A stretch of DNA of 5,161 nucleotides from Candidatus Merdenecus merdavium (lineage in GTDB: Bacteria; Bacillota; Clostridia; Lachnospirales; Lachnospiraceae). Within the stretch, counting starts at the first letter, position 1. The number at the start of each line of letters is the position of its first letter. Both the position numbers and the translations under genes were made by a program. The notes beneath the pieces are model-generated. The model was not told the origin of the DNA, made no database searches, and saw only the letters and a program-made list of their open reading frames with translations. The stretch spans positions 1 to 5,161 of the forward strand of contig DVLR01000059.1 in NCBI GenBank assembly GCA_018715425.1, read 5' to 3'. Positions 1 to 5,161 of this stretch are shown here, in pieces.

Positions 1-941
1 CCATGCCCCAATGGGCAGGATCCTCTTGGTATTTCCTTCGTTATGTAGATAGCAAAAATAATGAAGAGCTCGTATCAAAAGAAAAGGCGGAGAAATTCCT
101 TCCAGTAGATATGTATGTCGGTGGTGTAGAACACGCTGTCTTACATTTATTATATTCTAGATTTTATACGAAATTTTTATATGATATTGGAGTGATTAGC
201 TTTGATGAACCTTTTGAAAAACTATTTAATCAAGGTATGATTACAGGTAAGAATGGAATTAAAATGAGTAAATCCAAAGGAAATGTAGTCTCTCCAGATG
301 ATTTGGTGGCAGATTATGGTTGTGACGCCCTAAGAATGTACGAAATGTTTGTGGGACCACCAGAATTAGATGCTGAATGGGATGAAAGGGGAATCGATGG
401 TGTTTACCGTTTTATAAATCGTTTCTGGAATTTATCCGTAGATAGTATTCAGGCCGATGTAAAAGCAACGAAAGAGATGATCAAAGTAAGAAATAAAATG
501 ATTTATGATATATCCAACCGTTTGGAAAGCTTTAGCTTAAATACAGTGATTTCTGGATTTATGGAATATAATAATAAACTTCTAGAGATTGCCAAAAAAG
601 AAGGAGGAGTGGATAAAGAAACTATTGGCACAGCAGTTATTTTACTTTCTCCATTTGCACCACATTTGGCAGAAGAACTTTGGGAACAACTTGGAAATAC
701 AACTTCTGTATTTGAAAATAAATGGCCAGTAGCAGATCCGTCTGCTATGGAAGATGATGAAGTAGAAGTAGCAGTACAGATTAACGGTAAAACAAGGGCT
801 GTCATCAGTATTCCAGTGGATAGTTCAAAAGAAGATGCATTAGCGAAAGGTAAAGAGGCAGTAGCAGATAGATTGTCTGGAACTATTGTAAAAGAAATTT
901 ACGTTCCTAAGAGAATAATTAATATTGTTCAGAAACCTTAA
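1..941 (+). CDS. leuS: Leucyl-tRNA synthetase, C-terminal part (5' end outside window)
   Basis: Cytosolic class Ia synthetase that charges tRNA-Leu with leucine using ATP. The window opens inside the gene: bases 1-2 finish an upstream codon, and the Met at base 3 is internal, since MPQWAGSSWYFLRY is a conserved mid-protein LeuRS segment. The visible 312 residues begin with the end of the catalytic fold (GGVEHAVLHLLYSRF at visible residues 40-54). The KMSKS ATP-binding loop follows at residues 87-91 (bases 261-275) in GIKMSKSKGNVVSPDD. An alpha-helical anticodon-binding domain spans about 135-240, and the LeuRS C-terminal domain about 253-312 (VAVQINGKTRAVISIPVD). Family members are about 800 residues, so roughly 490 are missing here, including the HIGH motif and the CP1 editing domain. 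The frame is intact to TAA at 939-941. Any upstream T-box leader lies outside the window. Identification is very secure. Confidence 0.97.
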   Translation, partial: MPQWAGSSWYFLRYVDSKNNEELVSKEKAEKFLPVDMYVGGVEHAVLHLLYSRFYTKFLYDIGVISFDEPFEKLFNQGMITGKNGIKMSKSKGNVVSPDDLVADYGCDALRMYEMFVGPPELDAEWDERGIDGVYRFINRFWNLSVDSIQADVKATKEMIKVRNKMIYDISNRLESFSLNTVISGFMEYNNKLLEIAKKEGGVDKETIGTAVILLSPFAPHLAEELWEQLGNTTSVFENKWPVADPSAMEDDEVEVAVQINGKTRAVISIPVDSSKEDALAKGKEAVADRLSGTIVKEIYVPKRIINIVQKP

Positions 942-960
942 ATAAAAAACGAAATAATTA

Positions 961-1009
961 GGGCGCTAAAAGGCTGTTGTATCAAGTGTACTTCAGCCTT
1001 TTAACGCCC
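961..1009. terminator. Hairpin between convergent leuS and rqcH, probable shared terminator
   Basis: The arms 961-976 and 994-1009 pair over 16 positions with one C-A mismatch, around a 17-base loop. There are five GC pairs at the base, then ten more pairs from TAAAAGGCTG. It starts 19 bases after the leuS stop and ends 14 bases from the rqcH stop. In the minus direction it is followed by a T-rich run (reverse complement of 941-960, including TTTTTT), which suits intrinsic termination of rqcH. In the plus direction the following bases (CATTATAAATC) are poor in T, so termination of leuS here is less certain. Function is inferred from structure and position. Confidence 0.8.
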
Positions 1010-1023
1010 CATTATAAATCTAT

Positions 1024-2769
1024 TTACATATTATCTACTACTGCAATCCCTGCTATTTCGGCATCAATAACGAAAGAATAATTCGTATAATAGATGACAA
1101 ATCCTGGTTTTCCACCACTAGGTTTTTTAATATTTTTCTTTTCTGTATAATCAATTTCTACTTTTTTAGCGCCTCTTAAACTAGAGTAATATCCAGCTAA
1201 CTTACCAGCCTCTTCAAAGGTTCTATCTGGTAACTCATCTCCATTACTTTTTACGATTACATGAGAACCAGGTACGCCTTTTGCATGGAACCACCAGTCA
1301 TGACCAACAGCAAATTTAAAAGTAAGTTCTTCGTTTTGAAAGTTATTCTTTCCTACATACATATGGTATCCATCACTTGATATGTAATGGAAAGGTTCTG
1401 ATTTCATGTTCATTTTCTTGTGTTTTGTATGTTTTCTCTTTACATAGCCGTAATCCATTAATTCTTCTTTGATTTGGTTTAAATCGTCATCGGTTAAGGC
1501 AATATTAAGAGCGTTACTAATGGACTCCAGATGAGTAATTTCATCTTCTGTTTCCTTTAGGTGAACCGTTAGGGCATCAAAAGTTCTTTTCAGCTTATTA
1601 TAACGCTCAAAATACCTTTGAGCATTTTGGGATGGAGAAAGAGTAGGATCTAAGGGAATGGTGATCCTTTCGTTTGTGTAGTAGTTTAATGCTTCGAAGT
1701 GTTTGACTCCTTCTTCTATATCATATCCATAAGCATTGATTAATTCTCCATAAATTTTATACTTATCCTTTTTTTCTGTATCTTTCATTTGCTTTTTCTG
1801 TAAGTCCAATTTTTTATAGTTACGTTCTAAAGATGTTTGGACTACTTTTCTTAAATCTGTAGATTTTTGACGAATTCTTGTAATTATATTTTTTGTAGCA
1901 TAGTAGGTTTCAAGAAGTTCCGATATACTTTCGTAAGTTTCACTTTTTAAGCTACTATACTGGGTTAACTCAATACTTGCATATTCCAAGGGCTCCTCAT
2001 CTTTAAAGATGATATTCGGGTGAAAGTTTCCTTCTTTTACATCGTCCATGGTTCTAAGGAAAGTATGGAAGAGGTGAGTTTTTTCAATTTCTGACAGACT
2101 ATTGGCTGAAACATCAGAATCTAGGCCAGCTCGATAACAGATTTCTTCTGCAACCACAGGACTAATACCAGTAAATGAAGTATAAATTGCTTTTGAGACG
2201 TTGGTGGGTTTTCCAAAAACGTCTTGTAAAAAATCATCTTCTTCTACAGTTAGGGGATTGAGCTTATGCATCGTTTCAGGAATAAAGTAACTTCTTCCTG
2301 GTAAGACCTCTCTGATGGAACTTATATGAGCAGAAATATGCTTAATACTATCGATGATCATCTTTTTATCATCACAAAAGATAATATTACTATGTTTTCC
2401 CATGATTTCAACAATTAGAACCTTATAACAAACATCTCCTAGCTCATTTAAATGTTCGATTTTAAATTCTATAATACGTTCTAAGGATGGTTGAGATATT
2501 TCAATAATTCGACTGTTATTTAAATGTTTTCGAAGTAGCATACAAAAGTTTGGAGCAGTTAAAGGGCTCACTTTATTATGTTTTGTATAATAGATCAGTG
2601 GAAGACTAGCACTTGCAGAAATGAGCAGGCGATATTGAGTTTTATTACTTTTTATGGTTAATAATAATTCGTCATTTTCAGGTTGAGCAATTTTATTAAT
2701 ACGTCCACCTAAAATGGTATGATTTAATTCTTTTACTATATTAGATATTACTATTCCGTCGAAAGCCAT
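1024..2769 (-). CDS. rqcH: RqcH, NFACT-family ribosome quality control factor (old names YloA, FbpA)
   Basis: This 581-residue protein is the bacterial homologue of yeast Rqc2/NEMF. In B. subtilis, RqcH binds 50S subunits carrying stalled peptidyl-tRNA, recruits tRNA-Ala and, with RqcP, adds C-terminal alanine tails that mark the peptide for degradation. NFACT-N covers about residues 1-180: MAFDG with D4, GGRINKIAQP, FCMLLRKHL, and VEIMGKHSNII at 120-130. A helix-hairpin-helix segment follows near 196-216 (FTGISPVVAEEICYRAG). Charged, probably coiled-coil helices occupy about 285-335 and 385-440. NFACT-R lies at about 458-570 (DWWFHAKGVPGSHVIVK, then KKPSGGKPGFVIYYTNY). There is no NFACT-C domain, as in B. 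subtilis RqcH. The family Asp-Arg tRNA-contact pair is Glu97-Arg98 here. The start is supported by AAGGAGG at 2777-2783 (minus strand), 7 bases before ATG. It is transcribed alone and divergently from yicC. Fibronectin-binding labels on homologues are historical. Confidence 0.95.
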   Translation of the reverse strand: MAFDGIVISNIVKELNHTILGGRINKIAQPENDELLLTIKSNKTQYRLLISASASLPLIYYTKHNKVSPLTAPNFCMLLRKHLNNSRIIEISQPSLERIIEFKIEHLNELGDVCYKVLIVEIMGKHSNIIFCDDKKMIIDSIKHISAHISSIREVLPGRSYFIPETMHKLNPLTVEEDDFLQDVFGKPTNVSKAIYTSFTGISPVVAEEICYRAGLDSDVSANSLSEIEKTHLFHTFLRTMDDVKEGNFHPNIIFKDEEPLEYASIELTQYSSLKSETYESISELLETYYATKNIITRIRQKSTDLRKVVQTSLERNYKKLDLQKKQMKDTEKKDKYKIYGELINAYGYDIEEGVKHFEALNYYTNERITIPLDPTLSPSQNAQRYFERYNKLKRTFDALTVHLKETEDEITHLESISNALNIALTDDDLNQIKEELMDYGYVKRKHTKHKKMNMKSEPFHYISSDGYHMYVGKNNFQNEELTFKFAVGHDWWFHAKGVPGSHVIVKSNGDELPDRTFEEAGKLAGYYSSLRGAKKVEIDYTEKKNIKKPSGGKPGFVIYYTNYSFVIDAEIAGIAVVDNM

Positions 2770-2802
2770 AGGTGTTCCTCCTTTTTTACATACACTATTA
2801 TG

Positions 2803-2811
2803 ATTATATCA
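2803..2811 (-). promoter_or_regulatory. Extended -10 promoter for rqcH
   Basis: The minus strand reads TGATATAAT: a perfect TATAAT (plus coordinates 2803-2808) preceded by the TG of an extended -10 element at 2810-2811. The hexamer at 17-bp spacing (2826-2831, CTAGTA) does not resemble TTGACA, so the promoter probably depends on the extended -10. Transcription would start near 2796, leaving an untranslated leader of about 27 bases that contains the AAGGAGG ribosome-binding site. Assigned by motif and position only. Confidence 0.7.
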
Positions 2812-2835
2812 GAAATATAAGATTTTACTAGAAAG

Positions 2836-2845
2836 AATTCGAATT
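2836..2845. repeat. Perfect 10-bp palindrome upstream of rqcH promoter
   Basis: AATTCGAATT reads the same on both strands. Its centre lies near -45 relative to the inferred rqcH start point, and 32 bp upstream of the yicC -35 hexamer. That would suit a dimeric regulator, but the motif is AT-rich and short, so chance is possible. I do not match it to a known operator (CIRCE, CtsR, LexA and PerR consensus do not fit). Confidence 0.4.
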
Positions 2846-2892
2846 TAAAAAGGTGTTCAAAAAACAGCCATACATCTTGACTACCTTTTTAA
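2845..2892. repeat. Inverted repeat, 10-bp arms, overlapping the yicC promoter
   Basis: TTAAAAAGGT (2845-2854) is exactly complementary to ACCTTTTTAA (2883-2892), with 28 bases between them. The right arm starts immediately after the -35 hexamer of the yicC promoter and fills part of its spacer. The left arm touches the palindrome at 2836-2845. No plus-strand gene ends upstream, so a terminator role for plus-strand transcription is unlikely. A paired operator is possible, as is chance in an A/T-rich region. Confidence 0.45.
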
Positions 2893-2905
2893 TATGAATT
2901 ATAAT
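2877..2905 (+). promoter_or_regulatory. Sigma-A type promoter of the yicC-remA-gmk-rpoZ operon
   Basis: TTGACT at 2877-2882 and a perfect TATAAT at 2900-2905 are separated by exactly 17 bp, one base away from the full housekeeping consensus. Transcription would begin near 2912, giving a leader of about 79 bases before yicC. No other promoter of similar quality was seen further along the operon, so it probably drives all four genes. The -35 element borders the right arm of the inverted repeat at 2845-2892. Confidence 0.85.
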
Positions 2906-2990
2906 TGATGGACAGATGTATACACGAGCTTAAAAAAGATGGAAAAACAATACTTGTGTGGCATAAATCATAAGAGGAGCGTATTAGACC

Positions 2991-3866
2991 ATGAAGAGTA
3001 TGACCGGTTTTGGACGATGCGAAATAAGCCGTGATGACCGTAAATTTACGGTAGAAATCAAGTCTGTAAATCACAGATACCTAGATGTTAATATTCGAAT
3101 GCCTAAAAAGTTTAATTTCTTTGAGGGTTCTATTCGTAATCTAATAAAAAAGCATCTTCAAAGAGGGAAGATCGACTTATTTATTACATATGAAGATGAT
3201 ACGGAAGATCAAATATCTTTACAGTATAATCAACATGTAGCAAGTGAGTATATGAAGTATTTTAAGAAAATGGAGTCTGATTTCGGTATTACCAATGATA
3301 TAATGGTCTCACATTTATCTAAATATCCAGAGGTCCTATATATGGAAGAACAAGAGATTAACGTAGATGAAATCTGGAGTACTTTAGAGGAGGCTATATT
3401 AGGAGCGGTGCAACAATTAGTTGAAACAAGGGAAAGGGAAGGCGAGCATTTAAAGGACGATCTCATTGAAAAATTAGACGGTATGCTTGAAGCTATCCAC
3501 ATTATAGAGGAACGGTCTCCACAGATACTCTTAGAATACAGGAAACGATTGGAATCTAAAGTAAAAGAATTTTTAACAGATGTATCTTTAGAAGAAAGTC
3601 GAATAGCAGCAGAAGTTATTGTATATGCCGATAAAGTGTGTACGGATGAAGAAGTGGTTCGATTAAAAAGTCATGTAAAGAACATGAAAGCTACATCATT
3701 AGAAGAGGATAGTATTGGTAGAAAAATGGATTTCATTGCTCAGGAGATGAATAGAGAAGCCAATACTATATTATCAAAGGCAAATGATTTGGAAGTATCC
3801 AATATCGCAATAGCCTTGAAAACCGATATTGAAAAAATCCGTGAGCAGATTCAAAATATAGAGTAA
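2991..3866 (+). CDS. yicC: YicC/YloC family endoribonuclease
   Basis: This 291-residue protein matches the usual length and ends of the YicC/YloC family (UPF0701). It opens with MKSMTGFGR, then VEIKSVNHRYLDVNIRMPK (21-39) and LIKKHLQRGKIDLFITYE. The C-terminal domain (DUF1732 type) includes CTDEEVVRLKSHVKNM (217-232), the signature DFIAQEMNREANTILSKAND (247-266) and the closing EKIREQIQNIE. E. coli YicC and B. subtilis YloC are reported as endoribonucleases. The natural RNA targets here cannot be read from sequence. The middle (about 120-200) is helical and charged. Start: GAGGAG at 2974-2979 lies 11 bases before ATG, a slightly long gap, but the N-terminal motif begins at this Met. It is the first gene of the operon, 14 bases before remA. 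B. subtilis has the same order, yloC-remA-gmk-rpoZ. Confidence 0.95.
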   Translation: MKSMTGFGRCEISRDDRKFTVEIKSVNHRYLDVNIRMPKKFNFFEGSIRNLIKKHLQRGKIDLFITYEDDTEDQISLQYNQHVASEYMKYFKKMESDFGITNDIMVSHLSKYPEVLYMEEQEINVDEIWSTLEEAILGAVQQLVETREREGEHLKDDLIEKLDGMLEAIHIIEERSPQILLEYRKRLESKVKEFLTDVSLEESRIAAEVIVYADKVCTDEEVVRLKSHVKNMKATSLEEDSIGRKMDFIAQEMNREANTILSKANDLEVSNIAIALKTDIEKIREQIQNIE

Positions 3867-3869
3867 GGC

Positions 3870-3883
3870 GAGGAATTGTTTTG
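3870..3883 (+). promoter_or_regulatory. Ribosome-binding site and UUG start of remA
   Basis: GAGGA at 3870-3874 lies 6 bases before TTG at 3881. No ATG or GTG is in frame between the yicC stop (3864-3866) and the conserved protein start, and the residues after TTG (AKLINIGFGN) line up with the N-terminus of B. subtilis RemA. The start is therefore UUG, which usually gives lower translation than AUG. Confidence 0.85.
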
Positions 3884-4153
3884 GCTAAATTAATTAATAT
3901 AGGTTTTGGAAATTTAGTAAATCCAGGTAGGATGGTAGCAGTGGTAAGCCCAGAAGCTGCACCCATTAAAAGGCTTATTCAAAACGCAAAAGAAGAAGGG
4001 CGAACCATAGATGCCACTCAAGGCAGAAGAACAAAGGCTGTAATCATCACGGTAGAAGATCACATTATATTATCAGCGTTGCAGCCAGAGACCATTGCAA
4101 AAAGATTTGGAAGCAATATAGAGTTAGATACGAAAGGTGAAGAAGATGAATAA
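3881..4153 (+). CDS. remA: RemA-like DNA-binding regulator (DUF370)
   Basis: This 90-residue protein belongs to the RemA/YlzA family (DUF370). In B. subtilis, RemA binds DNA and activates extracellular-matrix operons and osmoprotection genes; structural work describes a ring-shaped oligomer. The conserved features are INIGFGNLV (5-13), MVAVVSPEAAPIKRLI (18-33), IDATQGRRTKAVII (43-56) and HIILSALQPETIAKRF (61-76). Arg17, Pro28, Arg49 and Arg50 align with B. subtilis Arg18, Pro29, Arg50 and Arg51, positions I recall as important for function or DNA binding. The tail (GEEDE) is acidic. Translation starts at UUG, and the last 8 bases overlap gmk. Clostridia generally lack the Bacillus eps matrix operon, so the target genes here are unknown. 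Family assignment is secure, but the biofilm role is not transferable without evidence. Confidence 0.93.
   Translation: MAKLINIGFGNLVNPGRMVAVVSPEAAPIKRLIQNAKEEGRTIDATQGRRTKAVIITVEDHIILSALQPETIAKRFGSNIELDTKGEEDE
4133..4148 (+). promoter_or_regulatory. Ribosome-binding site and AUG start of gmk inside remA
   Basis: AAAGGTG at 4133-4139, a near Shine-Dalgarno match, lies 6 bases before ATG at 4146. An in-frame GTG at 4137 would be the first base triplet of a longer frame, but it lies within this Shine-Dalgarno site and has only a weak site of its own. From ATG, the four residues before the conserved Gly match the length of the B. subtilis Gmk N-terminus (MKERG versus MNKKG). The start lies 8 nt inside remA, which suggests translational coupling. 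Confidence 0.75.
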
Positions 4154-4778
4154 AAAAGGGGTATTGGCTGTTATATCAGGCTTTTCAGGAGCTGGAAAGG
4201 GTACTGTGATTAGTGGATTAATGGATCGATACGATAATTATGCTTTATCTATTTCTGCAACTACAAGAGCTCCGCGCTTGGACGAAGAGAATGGAAAAGA
4301 TTACTTCTTTGTTACGGAAGAGGAATTTCAAAATATGATATTGGAAGACCAATTGATTGAGTTTGCCAAATATGTCAATAATTATTATGGTACACCAAAA
4401 GCCTACGTAGATGAACAGCTTTGTCTGGGAAAAGATGTTATTTTGGAAATAGAGATACAGGGAGCATTGAAGATCAAGGAGAAGTTTCCTGATACACTAT
4501 TACTATTCATTGCCCCACCAAGTGCCAAAGAGTTAAATAAGCGGCTGGTATCAAGAGGAACAGAAAGCAAGGAAGTGATTATATCTAGGTTGCAAAGAGC
4601 AAATGAAGAGGCATGTGGTATTGATGAATATCATTATATTTTAGTCAATGATGATCTAGATACTTGTATAGATACTATGCATAGCATTATTCAAAATGAG
4701 CGTTGGAATGTTAAAAGAAATCAAGATTTTATTAATAACTTAAAAACACAATTATTAGAATATTCAAAAGGAGAATGA
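4146..4778 (+). CDS. gmk: Guanylate kinase
   Basis: Cytosolic enzyme that phosphorylates GMP (and dGMP) to GDP with ATP, essential for GTP and dGTP supply. From ATG at 4146 it has 210 residues; B. subtilis Gmk has 204. The P-loop is SGFSGAGKGT at 11-20 with Lys18; Phe13 replaces the usual Pro. GMP-binding residues are visible: Ser37, Arg41 and Arg44 in SISATTRAPR, Tyr53 in KDYFF, Glu72 in IEFAKYV, Tyr81 and Thr83 in NYYGTP, and Glu103 in LEIEIQGA. The lid-side motif RLVSRGTES lies at 133-141 and VNDDLDTC at 167-174. All catalytic positions are filled, so it should be active. Firmicute guanylate kinases are known targets of (p)ppGpp inhibition; whether this one is cannot be told from sequence. 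It sits between remA (8-nt overlap) and rpoZ (4-nt gap). A GTG at 4137 would add three residues (MKK) but is less likely. Confidence 0.96.
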   Translation: MNKKGVLAVISGFSGAGKGTVISGLMDRYDNYALSISATTRAPRLDEENGKDYFFVTEEEFQNMILEDQLIEFAKYVNNYYGTPKAYVDEQLCLGKDVILEIEIQGALKIKEKFPDTLLLFIAPPSAKELNKRLVSRGTESKEVIISRLQRANEEACGIDEYHYILVNDDLDTCIDTMHSIIQNERWNVKRNQDFINNLKTQLLEYSKGE

Positions 4779-4782
4779 TAAA

Positions 4783-5040
4783 ATGTTACATCCATCTTAT
4801 ACAGATTTAATGAAAGTAGTAAATAGCGAGGTAGAAGAAGGTGATACTCCTGTAGTAAATAGTCGTTACTCTATCGTTCAGGCAACAGCAAGGCGGGCAA
4901 GACAGATTATTTCTGGTGATGAGCCACTCGTTGATGGTGAAGGTAAAAAGCCTTTATCTGTTGCAGTAGAAGAACTTAATAAAGGAGTTGTAAAAATCAT
5001 TACAGATGAACAACAAATGAAAGAAGAAGATCAAAAGTAA
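4783..5040 (+). CDS. rpoZ: DNA-directed RNA polymerase omega subunit
   Basis: Small RNA polymerase subunit that wraps the beta' C-terminus and helps core assembly and stability. The 85-residue product has the family pattern: MLHPSYTDLM at the start, NSRYSIVQATARRARQI (26-42) forming the conserved beta'-binding helix, and KKPLSVAVEELNKG (55-68). The C-terminal tail (DEQQMKEEDQK) is charged and likely flexible. Length suits Firmicute omega. AAAAGGAG ending at 4773 lies inside the end of gmk, 9 bases before ATG, and the gmk stop is only 4 bases upstream, so the two are co-transcribed and probably translationally linked. It is the last operon gene: a terminator hairpin begins 23 bases after its stop. 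In B. subtilis the next genes are coaBC and priA; they are not seen in this window. Confidence 0.95.
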   Translation: MLHPSYTDLMKVVNSEVEEGDTPVVNSRYSIVQATARRARQIISGDEPLVDGEGKKPLSVAVEELNKGVVKIITDEQQMKEEDQK

Positions 5041-5063
5041 AAACGTTCAAGGCGGCATTTTTA

Positions 5064-5112
5064 TAGAAAAGGATCGTGTAGGAAATAAAAAAGCTTACAC
5101 GATCTTTTTCTA
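5064..5112 (+). terminator. Intrinsic terminator of the yicC-remA-gmk-rpoZ operon
   Basis: The arms 5064-5080 and 5096-5112 pair over 17 positions with one G-T wobble, around a 15-base loop. The core GATCGTGTA/TACACGATC is followed by TTTTT at 5105-5109, while AAAA on the left arm gives the same T-run on the minus strand. The structure therefore ends the operon and could also stop leftward transcription from beyond the window. Confidence 0.9.
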
Positions 5113-5161
5113 GTATTTTAGACTTTTTAATTTCATAAACGTCCATTTCTTTAGAATACCA

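Noticed and set aside
503..805. Open frame on the minus strand opposite leuS
   Set aside because: It lies wholly within the LeuRS anticodon-binding and C-terminal coding region, shows no recognisable domain and has no ribosome-binding site worth noting.
1024..2769. Fibronectin-binding adhesin (FbpA) function for the NFACT protein
   Set aside because: There is no signal peptide or anchor. The domain set is that of cytosolic RqcH, and the adhesin name is a carry-over from streptococcal work.
2845..2892. The inverted repeat as an intrinsic terminator
   Set aside because: No plus-strand gene precedes it, the 28-base loop is long, and its right arm is embedded in a near-consensus promoter.
2906..2990. 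Riboswitch, T-box or other known cis-acting RNA in the yicC leader
   Set aside because: The leader is only about 79 bases and shows neither a T-box sequence, a recognisable purine or other aptamer core, nor a terminator.
2889..3074. Open frame on the minus strand across the yicC promoter and start
   Set aside because: It is antisense to a strong promoter, leader and the conserved yicC N-terminus, with no family resemblance.
3230..3502. Open frame on the minus strand inside yicC
   Set aside because: The translation is rich in Ser and Cys, typical of the reverse strand of a real AT-rich gene, and matches nothing known.
3766..3966. Open frame on the minus strand across the yicC-remA junction
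   Set aside because: It overlaps the strongly conserved yicC C-terminus and remA N-terminus on the other strand and has no supporting signal.
4137..4145. GTG at 4137 as the gmk start
   Set aside because: It sits inside the Shine-Dalgarno-like AAAGGTG that is correctly spaced for ATG at 4146, and the shorter start matches the usual Gmk N-terminal length.
1..5161. CRISPR array, insertion sequence, phage, tRNA/rRNA or defence cassette
   Set aside because: No direct repeat array, transposase, attachment-like duplication or RNA gene pattern is visible, and housekeeping genes fill nearly all of the window.

Overview
The window holds ordinary chromosomal housekeeping genes of a low-GC Gram-positive bacterium. 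The AT-rich composition, strong Shine-Dalgarno sites, sigma-A type promoters and Bacillus-like gene order yicC(yloC)-remA-gmk-rpoZ all point to Firmicutes. The Gmk, RemA and RqcH sequences look clostridial, most like Lachnospiraceae or relatives. That lineage call rests on recalled family resemblance, not on a search.

Layout. Bases 1-941 are the 3' end of leuS (leucyl-tRNA synthetase), whose 5' part lies outside the window. It converges on rqcH (minus strand, 1024-2769), and a strong hairpin at 961-1009 lies between the two stop codons. Bases 2770-2990 are a divergent control region. It carries an extended -10 promoter for rqcH, a near-consensus promoter (TTGACT-17 bp-TATAAT) for the rightward operon, and two unexplained dyad symmetries. 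Bases 2991-5040 are a compact four-gene operon: yicC (endoribonuclease family), remA (small DNA-binding regulator, UUG start), gmk (guanylate kinase, start overlapping the remA stop by 8 nt) and rpoZ (RNA polymerase omega). The operon ends at a hairpin with a T-run at 5064-5112. The last ~50 bases cannot be assigned.

How the genes fit together. All five complete genes serve gene expression or its supply. RqcH rescues 50S subunits blocked by stalled nascent chains, YicC acts on RNA, RemA regulates transcription, Gmk makes GDP for GTP/dGTP pools, and omega stabilises RNA polymerase. The proximity of rqcH (yloA) and yicC (yloC) also occurs in Bacillus subtilis, where yloB lies between them.

I found no mobile element, CRISPR array, RNA gene, toxin-antitoxin pair or defence locus, and nothing that amounts to a new system. 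The points most worth checking are the paired symmetries between the divergent promoters, the rqcH-yicC neighbourhood, the E-for-D change in the RqcH tRNA-binding motif and the translational arrangement of remA-gmk.
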